Below, piece after piece: positions 32,350-44,600 of a stretch of DNA of 64,000 nt (within the stretch, counting starts at the first letter, position 1; the number at the start of each line of letters is the position of its first letter). Source of the stretch: Megascapheus bottae. Taxonomy: Eukaryota; Chordata; Mammalia; Rodentia; Geomyidae. Both the position numbers and the translations under genes were made by a program. The notes under the pieces are model-generated. The model worked only from the letters and a program-made list of their open reading frames with translations. It was not told the DNA's origin and did no database searches. Where the stretch lies: assembly GCA_024803745.1 (NCBI GenBank), contig JANJXV010000024.1, positions 4,620,106 to 4,684,105 of the forward strand, in the 5' to 3' direction.

Positions 32350-35300
32350 CTAATATTAAGGAAAAGAAAAAAAAGAGTTAAAGTATAATATGCTGAAAAT
32401 AAAAGTGCCTTATATTTGCCAAAAAAAAGGTTCTAGCTTAGTTCAGATAGAATTTAAGATTCTCATGAGAGATTTAAAGAGAATACATGTCTTGAAAGAG
32501 AGCTTTTTACCAGCATGCCATTACTATAAATTATTAGTTTTATATAAAATGCTTTCACAAACTATCACATTTTAAGTGTTTTTATGTGATTGAGATGAAG
32601 CTCCTTTAATTTCAGTTTAAACTTTTTATCAGTAAGAATTGACATTTCCTCTCTTCTGTATTAAATATCAGTGCTTTACAAAAGAAGTTTTTTGTTTTTT
32701 TGTCCTGGGCCTGGGCATTGTCCCTGAGCTTTTCAGCTCAAGTCTACAATCCTGCCCTTGGGCCACAGCCCTACTTTCTATTTTCTAGTGATTAATTGGA
32801 GATAAGAGTCTCCAGACTTTAGTGCCCAGGCTGGCTTTGAACAGCAATCCTCAGATCTTAGCCTCCTGACTAGCTAGGATTACAGGCAAGAGCCACTGTG
32901 CCTGGCTAAGAAGGAACTATTCTTATAGGAAGCAAACAATAGATGAAATTTAGCAAAAACTGGGAGATCAGATACTAATGCTAGAAGTTTAATACTTTAC
33001 GTAAAAGTTGCAGAAACAAGTATTACCCCAGTTTTAAGTAGTTCTTAAAAGTAGCACTTGCAACAGCCAAAGTACACAACAGATTTAGTTTCTAAATTCC
33101 CACACACAGAAATTTTGTGTTCAAGAAGCCTTTCCCAGTGTGCATGTGGGGTAGGAGGATTATGAGATGAAAGTAGAAAGAGGTGGCTATTTGGCTGGAA
33201 CAGGAGAGGCAGAGAAAGCAGAAAGTAGAAGATTCTTGAAAGAATTTATTGAGTGAAATTTACTAGAAACATTCTGTCCTGGAGTGGTGATATAAATACT
33301 TTCAAACATTAGCAGGAACAACGACTTTAAATTGTACAACATAAATATTTAATTTTGAGTCTGTGACATTAATTTTAAATTTATAACAGAAAATTGAATT
33401 TCAATGCTAATCTCATTACAACTGTATTCTTGGTCTAACTTCCAAATGTCTTTATTCAGCAACAGATTCCTGTTTGACAATGATGCTCCATTTACAGAAT
33501 CCTGAAGACAGTCATTCCTTTTATTAACCAATTACTTAGAATGACCCTCTCTGACAAGAGCTGTCACTGTGCTGGTTTAAAAGAGAGTAATGTGGTGCTA
33601 AAGGCTAGCCTTGACCTCTCCCACCCTTTCTCTGTTACCCACATACACGTATATGTGATAACTCATATGCTTCTTTAAAAACCTTTAGTTATTATTGGTA
33701 AACTCTGAAAAGTCACAAGTAAAAAAAATAGGATTCCCAAACTTAGAATATCCTATTCTTCCCCAAAGTCTCATTCTTATGATTATTACTTGTCTGAGAC
33801 TAAACTAGAAAAGTCAATCTATTAGTTTGCTCAAAAATTGATTTTTTTGACTAAAGAAATGCATATTTCATTATTGAATAAAAATTTATTTTCAAAGTTA
33901 ATTCTTTTTTTTTTTGCCAGTCCTGGGCTTGAGCTCAGGGCCTGAGCACTGTCCTTGGACTTTCTCAGGGCTAGAGCTCTATCACTTGAGCCTCAGCACC
34001 ATTTCTGGCTTTTTTCTATGTATGTGGTACCCAGGAATCGAACCCGGGTCTTCATGCATGCTAGGCAAGCATCAAAGTTAATTCTTATACAGAAACCAGT
34101 AAAGTCTAGGTAGAGAAGGTCACAGGAAAACAAAGCCCTTTCATAGCAAAGAAAGACAAACTATAGGTATACATTAACATAATTTTAGTATTTAATTGTA
34201 TGCTGTAGAGCTGGTAAGTTTCTAAAGCAATGCTTATTATAATTTCATTCACTCCTTCTTCTCCTAAGCTTTCAGTTCAAATTGGAGAAATGAAGCAAAT
34301 ACATTAAAAAAATTTCTTACATTAAAAGTTGAGGCTTTGCAGAAAGTTTCTGTATACACAAATACTTGCAAATTTTTCTAGGATCTCAATAAAAAAATAC
34401 ACTAAGTAAAATCAATACTACTTTTCTTCAATTGTCTGAGATGATATGGAGATAGCAAAGACGAATGATGCTATAATTTTTATGCTTTCATCAAGTTCAG
34501 TTTCTGTATCTAGCTTGTACAGAATGGATACCTGACACACAGCAAAACTCATATATGTTCAACGTATAAATGCCACATTCAAGGCAGCTTCTAAGATGCC
34601 ACGTTCATTGAAAAGGAACTTTTTCTAAAAATTCTGAATATATTGTTCATTTATCCATTTAAAATAATTTTCTCCCACTGTGATTTTATAGAATTTGCTT
34701 GATATTTTAAAACTATTTTATTAAACATGTCATAGTTAGAATAATAAAATATGTGAACCATGTATAAAAATTATTCTGAGGAAAATAATTTGATTAAATA
34801 TTAAAGAAAATACTAAGTGAATTGCAGGTTGACACTATAAAAATTTAACAATCTAATGCTCAGGTCAGGAGTCACACACATTTTACAGTCCTTGGCTGCA
34901 CATTATTATAACAAGTAAGCATATCCTAGTTCATTAAGCTATCCTCCTAGTGTATGGCATTTATGATACGTGACTATTTTAGAATAACCTATAGGTGAAA
35001 AATGTAATTCTTTTTATAAAGGTCCCAGATCATCTTGCTAAATTGAGATCGAAAGGGTTGTGCTATCAGATTCACATGAAGACATCTGTTTACTTAACTC
35101 TAACTAGAGACTATTACTAGAGTGATACATTTTTACTTGTTAATCAAAAACAGGAAAAACATAGTATATTTAGTGTGCCTTTCTTTGATGATGAGTAATG
35201 TTTATTTCAGTGCATATTTCTTCCCGTGGAAACTGTCCCTTTTTCCTCTCTTTACTGTTTATTTTGATGCCATTTTCAAATTTGTTTCACTATCTAGCAT

Positions 35301-38300
35301 TTTGCAAGTCATTTCCCTTAGTTCCTCCATTTTAATGTTTACATACCTTCTGAATTAAGTCTTTTAGTTTGCAGACTTCTTCACTCAAATTTTCAACGTT
35401 AGTAACAAGTTCTTCGCAAACTGAAGTAAAATTCCGTGGAGAAGCCCATTCTAGTACTATCTGTCAATATTTTCAAAGGTAATATTTTAATGAATAGAAG
35501 TTTAAAGAACAGAAACAACAACTTTTCACAACTTTATATGCACAAAGAATATATACTATCTCTATATTAGATTGAAAATCCTTTTTTTCTTTTAGGGATA
35601 AATCTTGATGCCATATTATAGGTGAATAAATTTATGTAAACAATTGAGTCTACTAGCTAAATGTACTTTTCAGTTATAGCACTCTAAAATTTCCCATATT
35701 GAAATTAATATTACTAATATTTTAGTAATAATTCAATGGGAATTTTAAAATTAGTCAATTAAAACCATAGGAAAGCCTTCCAAAATTAAGTTTGCTTTCA
35801 TTAAGTTACTATTTAAAGTTTCTTATTTATATCTACACTGAACAACTGATATAATTTTCCCAGATCAGTACTATTTAACAAATGATCATGAATTTATCTG
35901 AAGTGTACTTCAGCATTCAAACTTTGCTCAGTGAATAAATTTTGTAGAATACCTTGTGGGAATTTACAGGTAACTCAGTAATGATATTCTGCACAGCTGT
36001 TATTAGATGGCCACACTGTTTATTTAATTTCAGAAGAAAGTTGAGAAACTCATCACCACTAAAGAAGGAAGAAAAACAGAAATCACTTGATAGAAATTTA
36101 CTTCATTTTAATGGCTAGTTACTAAAATCTACTCACAAAACAACTTTTTCAAAAACAACTAGCTAAAATATAAAAGGAACTGAAATATGAACTCAGTATA
36201 AAAGAAAAACTTATCTCTAGTCTTGAGGGTCTCAAATTTTAAAATGGATCAAAGCACACAATTATTATTTAAACAACCATGAAGAAAGAAGACAAAAGAA
36301 CCAAAAACTGGACATTTACTATGTTAAGGACACTCTACTAGTTTTTATCCTTATTTCTAGTTATTTGTGTCTTCATTTACATCTTTAATTCTTCCCCAAA
36401 CCCTCAGCATCAATGACATGAGCCAAAACTCAGAAGAATTAGGTAAATATCAAACCGTAAGGCTGGAAGGGGAATTAAAAATACTTTATAAAGATGATAC
36501 TTGAAGCTTTCCGCTGTGTAATAAAGGGAAGATTCTGGAAAATTAGTAAGTACAGAAGTATGGGAGTTGAGTCTTTAAGGTTTGAATAAATTACCAATTA
36601 TGAAGAAGCGATAAGAGAAAAGACTCTACATACACATTTATTAAATGATTTAACTTTTTTTTTCTAGTTCTGGGGCTTCAACTGTCCTTCAGTTTTCTTA
36701 AGGCTAGCTAGAGCTCTATCATTTGAGCCACAGTATCACTTTCAGCTTTTTCTATGTATGTAGTACATTGGAATTGAACCTTGGTCTTCATGCATGCTAG
36801 GCAAGCACCCTACCACTAGGCCAAACTCCTGGTCCCTTTTTTCTTTCCCATTCTGGACTTGAACTCAGGGCCTAGCTGCTGTCCCTGAACTTCTGCGCAA
36901 GGCTAAATGTCTACCACTTGAGCCACAACTCCACTTCCAGCCTTTTCTGAGTAGTTTATTGAAGATGTGAGTCTAATGGACTTTCTGACCTGTGCTGGCT
37001 TCACACCAGGATCCTCAGATCACAGCCTGAGTAGCTAACATTACAGGCATGAGCAACTGAGGCCCAGCTAACTTTTTAAAAAATAAATGCAAATAAAGAA
37101 AATGAGAAAAATCAGATTTTTACAAAAAAACTTTATTCAGAGAATGGTATGGTATTAAAAAATACAAAAACTGGAACAAAAATACAAGCTTTAATAAAAG
37201 GTATATACTTCTAGAAAAGGTATTAAGAAACATGGCTTCGTATGTATGTATGTATGTATGTATGTATGTATGTATGTATGCATATGTGTATAGTATATAA
37301 ACTTATCAATTCATGTTGTGATGACAATAGCAAAATTATGTAATGAAAACAAAACTTTCTTGTGGTAATTTTCAGGGCCACTAAACATGGACTGGCAAGT
37401 TGTGTAAAACATGACCCTATACAATTGTAGATGTTTTTAGTCATTCAATAGATTATTTGATTAACTAATGTGTATGTGTTTAACTTAGCTAACCACTACT
37501 AAGCTCCTTGCTTTCAGAATAGTATATTCCCATTCCAATGACATAGGCCTGGCCCTTATGACTTGCTTTAGCAAGTAAAATATGACTGGAAGTTATTGCA
37601 TAATATTAGAACGTAAGTTAGAAGAGCACTGAATGGTTCTACTGCTTCATTTCTCTTTTCCCTTAACTTAGGGGTACAAGAGTCCTAGATTGGGGCTGTT
37701 CTTCCAGGCTGCTCTCTGAATAACAAAGAAAATAGCCACTACAGCACACCCATGACATAGGTAAAAACTTACTAGATTTCTAAGTTATTTTTTTAACAGA
37801 AACCTAACACAGTATAAGCAAATTAATCTAACAGGTCATATTTAGAAATTCTGAAGTATTAAGATAAAAATTTAAATCTATAATAAAAGTATTGCAAATA
37901 AAGCTACTATGTGCTCAATGGAGACCTGAAAATAATCAAGATTCATACCACTTAATGATACTAACATATTGTTTTCAGCAAGAATATTCTCTTTCTTTTC
38001 TTTCCTTTCCTCCCTTTCTCCCTCCCTTTTTCCTTTTCTCCCTCCCTTTCTCACTCCCTTTTTCCTTTTCTCCCTCCCTTTCTCCCTCCCTTTTTCCTTT
38101 TCTCCCTCCCTTTTTCCTTTTCTCCCTCCCTTTTTCCTTTTCTCCCTCCCTTTCCCTTTCCCTTTTTCCCTTTCCCTTTCTCTTTCCCTTTCCCTTTCCT
38201 TTCTGTCCTTGGACACATTTTGCTCAAGGCTCACACTCTGTCACTTGAGCCACAGTGCCACTTCCAGCTTTTTCTGTGTATGTGCTTCTGGATTGAACCC

Positions 38301-40228
38301 AGGGCTGTGTGCCTGCTAGGCAAGCATGCTACCACTAGTCCATGCTCCTAGCCCTCAGCCAGAATATTTTCTAATGGTACATATTTTCTTCCAGCACTTT
38401 TCCTATGGGTGTAAACAACTGCCAGTATATGTCACACGACAGTTTACACTGTGCCTTTTATACTTATTGTATTTTAAATGAAACTGAATTTCAAGTTTTA
38501 ATCATAGAAAAATAATTATATTGATGCAATCTAAGTCAACAATTTCTCTGAAACTAAATATTTAGTTTCCAATTTGAGACTGTTTATTAATAATAGATAT
38601 AAGAGAGATGCTTTTCATGAAATTTTCTATCTACTTAGATTTTTTTTTTTGTGGGTCATGGGGCTTGAACTCAGCCTGGGTGCTGTGCCTGAGCTCTTCA
38701 GCTCAAGGCTACAGTCCTACCCTTGAGCCAAGCCCTACCTCCCATTTTCTAGAACTTAACTGGAGATACAAGTCTCAGGTCCTTTTGTGCCTGGTCTGGC
38801 TTTGAACCTTGATCCTCAGATCTCAGCCTCCTAAGTAGCTAGGATTTAAAAATACTTCTGAAAAGGAATAACTGCAAGACAGACTTCAGTATCAGAAGAG
38901 GATCTCAGCTAGTATAGAGCTTAGACCAAAGGTCTTTACAGAAACTGTTGAAAATTTCAGAACCTGGATGAAAATTGATTATTTCTGTTCAAAGTTCTCA
39001 AACCAATAATGGAGTAGTTATTACAGTTTAAAAATTATACTCTTTAATTTTGCAAGCATACTAATGCCAGAAAAGTATATATATATATATACACACACAA
39101 ATGTATATATATACATTCTTAGATTATTTTAGAAAAAATTGACACACAGAAGAAAAATAGCTTAAAATAAATCAGTAGCTAAATTGTTGAAGCCACATTA
39201 CCAGGAGATTATAATCAATCAGTTCAACTTTTCCTGCTGTTAGTTTTCTTATGACTTAATGACTAATTTCTTCTTTAAAGGATGACTCTGAATAGATGGG
39301 ATGTAAAGCCTTTTTCCATAAAAGCATGTAAACATTCTGTGATTTAATAACAAGGTCAAATTCCTGGAATATGTATCTGCCAGTTTTATTTTTCAAAAAA
39401 ATTCATCAGTTTTAATAAGTGAACCATTCAGGATTCTGTACATTCTGTTAAACCACATAAAGAATTCATAATGCATCCTGCTGTTACACAGATAAATTAG
39501 AAATTTTAATTTGTAAGTCAGTCATATAGAACATAGAATATTCTTGCACTGAGACAATACTGAAAACTATAATGAATGACAATATTCAAGAAAGCTTGCT
39601 GATTTTAAGTATCTACAGGTGAAATCCTTTACAATTCATCTACACATTTAAGAGCTATAATATAATCTTGAAATAGTAAGGCATTATTTCGTACCTTTGT
39701 TATGAAGACATATAAATAAGACAAGGAATGAAAAAGAGCAAAGTCTATAATCTAAATCCTATAGTGAACTGAGGCACTGTCCTTAGGCTTTCTCAATGCT
39801 AGTGCTTTGCCACTTGAGCCGTTGCACCACTTTCTGGCTTTTTTCTGGCTTTTTTCTATGTATGTGATACTCAGGAATTGAACCCAAGGCTTATGCATAC
39901 TAGGCAGGCATTCTACCACGCTCCAGAGCCTGTGTAGTGACCTTTTTGAGAAATCTGAACAATCTAAATTATTCTGAGAGACTTTTCTAAATTTCAAAAT
40001 AATGTGGAAATCTATTTGTATCACAGTTCCAATGTTAACTTTAGACACACTATTCTAGTGGTAGCATTGCCAGCACTAGTGGGAAAGTCCACGAGACTCT
40101 TATCTCTACCACCAAAAAGCCAAAAGTGGAGCTGCAGCTCATCTGGTAGAGCACTGGGCTTAAGCAAGAAAGCTCAGGGACAGTACCCAATTCCTGAGCC
40201 CAAGTCCCAGTACTAGCATATATGAAAG

Positions 40229-40310
<82 letters not shown>

Positions 40311-41594
40311 GAGGAAGGAAGGAAGGAAGGAAGGAAGGAAGGAAGGAAGGAAGGAAGGAAGGAAGGAAGGAAGGAAGGAAGGAAGGTGAGAGAGAAGGAG
40401 AGAGAGAGGAGAGAGGAGAGAGAGAGAAAAGGAAAAGAAAAGAAAAAAGAGAGGGGGGAGGCAGGGTGGGCAGACAGACAGACATGAAGAAATGTTAAAC
40501 ATCCAAGGACATGAAGGAAATACATACCAAAAATGGCAGAGATTTCATCTTAGACCAATCAGAATGGCCATTTTGAAGAACACAAACAACAAATGTTGGT
40601 GAAAATATGGGAAATGGAACTTTACTGCTGCTACTTTACTGATATGTGTCAATGAGTGTACTTACTATGAAAATCAGTAAGGGTGTTTTCAAAAAACTAC
40701 TAAAAATAAAGTTATTCTGCAACCTAACAATACCATTCCTGGGCATTTATTGAAAGGAATGCAAGTCAGGATATGTAGAGGCACCTACACACCCATTTTC
40801 ACCCCAGCACCATTCACATAGCCAAGTTATGGGAAACAGCTCAGATGCCCTAAAACTGATGAATAGAGCAAGAAAATGTGTGTGCATAAAAATTTTTAAG
40901 ATAGAAAAGGAATGAAGGTATGTCATAATGCAAGAAAATGAATATCTGGAAATCATCACATTAAATAAAGCCAGGTGCAGCAGGTCATGTGTTTTCTCTC
41001 ATGTGTGCATGCTAGGCATAAAATATAAGCCTACATATAAGCACATAAGAAGATCACAAATGCTGGGCACCATGCCTCATGCCTGTAATCTTAGCTACTC
41101 AGGAGGCTCAGATCTAAGGATGGAAGATCAAAGCCAGCCAGGGCACCAAAGTCCATGAGTCTCTTATCTCCAATTAACCACCAGAATACTGGAAGTGGGG
41201 AGTGGTTCAAGGGGTAGGGCAGTAGCCTTGAGCTAAAGAGTTCAGGGACAGCACCCAGGCCCAGAGTTCAAGCCTCACGACTGACCAGAAAAAAAAAAAA
41301 AACACACACTGGGCAGTGGTAGGTCATGCCTGCAATCCTACCTATTCAACAAGCTGAGATCTGAGGATCACAGTTCAAAGCCAGCCCAGGCAGGAAAGTC
41401 TAGGAGGCTTTTATCTCTATTTAATGACCAGAAAACCTGAAGAGGCACAGTAGCTCAAGTGGTAGAGTGCTAGTCTTAGGCAAGAGCTCAGGAGCAGGGC
41501 CCAGGCCCTGAGTTTAAGCCCATTCCACCCAATCTCTTCCTCTCTCCCTCTTTCCCTCTCTCCCTCTCACCCTTTCTTCCTTTGTCTCTCTGTC

Positions 41595-41675
<81 letters not shown>

Positions 41676-44600
41676 AACACAACCAATCTAACTAAAGGAT
41701 GATTCGTGTGTGTGTGTGTGTATGTTTATAACCTACCATGGTAAAACCCTGTAAACAATTAACATGTATTTTTTACTTGAAAGTGCTGAAAACAGAGCAG
41801 TTAAAGTTATAAGTTAGGCAGGCAGAAAATACAATAACGTATTTTAATAAAAAATGAACAATGGGAAGTTGAAAGATGTCTGGGTATAGGAGAGGGGGAG
41901 AAGATAAACGGAGTGGGAACACAGCCAAAATACTTTATGTACATGTATCAAAATAGAACAATAAAATTTGCTGAGATTGGTCTGGGAAGGGGGAAGAGAG
42001 GAATTATGGAAGGGTAGATCCTGTCAAGATGCATCGTCTACATAAATTGACATGGTAAAATGAAACCTCTTTGTACGATAGTTGATGCTGATAAAAAAAT
42101 ACTCAAATGTCCTTGAGTGGGCATGTGGCTCAACAAACTGTGAGGTATGCACATCATAGACTATTATCCATCTACAAAAAGCAACTATTGAACTGATCCA
42201 TGCAACAACTTTGATGAATCTAGAAGAATTTACACTAAGTGAAATAAGTCAATTTCAAAAAGAATATACACTGTATGATTCCATTTATATAACAGTCATT
42301 AAACAAAATCATTATAGTATTTGGTGGCTATAGATTAGATATGGGAAAAATATGAGTATGAATATAAAGGGACAGGTGTGGGAGGCTTATGAATAAGTAT
42401 ATCAATTGTGTTATATTGATTGTGATTTTTGTTACACAGAACTGCATGTGATAAAATTGCACATCTTTATATACATGAAGAGAATGAGTACTTATATAAT
42501 TAACTGGTGCAATATGAAATAAGTTTCTGTATATTTCCCAGTGTCATCTTTCTGTTTTCGATATTAGCATTACACAAGATACCAACATTTGAAACTGGTC
42601 AAGGCTGAAGGGAACATTTATATTTTCTTTCCAATAGTTTATTTAGGTACCAGGGTGTGAAATCAACCTCAGTGCTATTCCTTAGCATTTTTGTTCAAGG
42701 ATCACAATGCTACCACTTGAGCCACATCTCTACTTCTTGCCCTTTGGTAGTTAACTGGAGATAAGAATGTCCGAATTTCTTAGCTAGCTTTGAACTATAT
42801 CCTCACATTTCAGCATCATCACTAACTAGGATTAAAGAGATGAGTCACCAGCATCCAGCTTATAATTATTTTAAAATAAAAGATTAAGAAACTATTTAGT
42901 AGGCTGGGAGTCTGGCCTAGTGGTAGAGTGCTTGACTAGCATGCCCGAAGACCAGGGTTCAATTACTCAGTGCCACATATATAGAAAAGCAGGAATTGGC
43001 GCTGTGGCTCAAGTAGTAAAGTTTTAGCCTTGGGGAAAGCTCAAGTGCTCAGGCCCTGAGTTCAAGCCCCAGGACTGGAGGGGAAAAAAAGGAGCTGCGC
43101 ATGTTGGTGAACACCCATGATCCTAGCTACTCAGTAGGCTGAGATCTGAGGATTACAGTTCAAAGCCAGCCTGGGAACCAAAGTCCATGAGACTCTTATT
43201 TCCAATTATCCACTAGAAAACCAGAAGTGGGGCTTGGCTCAATGGTAGGGTGGTTGCCTTGAGTGGAAGAAGTCAAGGACAATGCCCAGGCCTAGGGGTA
43301 GGGAGGTAGCCTTGAACTGAAGAGCTCAAGGACAGTGCTCAGGCCCAGAGTTCAAGCCCCACAACGGAAAAAAAAGTATTTACTAATACTTTTATTATGT
43401 ATTAAAGGATAAAAATATTTTAGAAACTGATGTGAGAGTAATCATTATCAGTTCTTGAAGAATTTACAATATTGAAAATGAAGTTCATATAATAAAATCT
43501 GTCACACAATGAAGCTGGCCTTTGTGAATATATTACTACTTTTAAGTTTTGAATTTGATATCTAAAATGATTTAAAAAGAGTAAGAGCAATACTGAGAAA
43601 AGTATAAAATCTTTTACATAGTTAATTTAGCCAGTAACAATAAAAGAAAGCACAAATGTTTTGGTGTAAGTTGAACAAGATGCAATGCTTTCTTCTTGGT
43701 AAAATAACTCAGTGAAACTAATTTTATTAAATACACTCCATTTCTGACTATAATGTGTTCCAAAATCTTTCCTTGGACAAATGATGATATCAAATCAAAT
43801 GATGCAATATTTTCAAAATTAAGCTAAAAAAAGAGATATTGTAAACGGTATTAATGTCAGCTGATAACTTTACCTTATTTCCAACTTTGCTACTTCGGGT
43901 AACTCTCCAAAATTTATCTCTTCTACCTCTAGTTCTTTCAGAGCAGCCAGGATTTTCTGCTGATCTTTACTTGTAATTCCATTCTGAGGAAATTAATTTT
44001 AAGTAGTAGTGAGGTATATAATATTTGATTAAACATTCAAAACCACTAAGTAAGCTTTCTATGTAACTTTGTATCTTAAAAAATAAATATTGGAAAAATA
44101 ACAAACATAATAAGCATGTATTTCATTGCTGTTACAAAGCTAGTTACATCACATGAAACATATAGTCATAAAGCTGGATTATAGTCAAATTTTCTATATG
44201 TTAATAGTTGTGATGGACACGAATCATATTATTAGATTTTAGCATATAATAGTTCAAAATACTGTAAAATGGGTTTTCCTTTGAAATATTTGAAATTTTA
44301 TTGGTGATAAATGAGAAATAACCTTCTTGTTTAGGATCCAAATTTTACTTTTATTTTATTTCATTTTATTTTTGTCAGTCATGGGGCTTGGACTCTGGGC
44401 CTAGGTGCTGTCCCTGAGCTCTTCAGCTCAAAGCTATTGCCCTATCTCTGGAGCCACAGTGCCTCTTCCGCTTTTCTAGTGATTAATTGGAGATAAATCT
44501 CCCTATCTTTAGTGCCCAGGATGGCATTGAACCACAATCCTCAGATCTCAGCCTCCTAAGTAGCTAGGATTACAGGCGTGAACCACCATGCCCAGCTGAA

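Larger units (their letters stand above)
32350..35346 (-). other. ASZ1 intron before the last exon
   Basis: Intron with one B1-Geo SINE (32685-32906) and one 5'-truncated IDL-Geo (33907-34071). The remainder, 32910-33890 and 34090-35345, is unrecognised AT-rich sequence. Confidence 0.85.
36059..43873 (-). other. Long ASZ1 intron between probable exons 10 and 11
   Basis: 7.8-kb intron rich in SINEs, simple repeats and L1 3' ends (40530-42535). Nothing is recognised in 36060-36640, 37285-37975, 38850-39765 or 43380-43870. Confidence 0.85.

Noticed and set aside
37991..38202. Regular repeat spacing that could suggest a CRISPR array
   Set aside because: Low-complexity pyrimidine repeat without unique spacers, in a mammalian genome.
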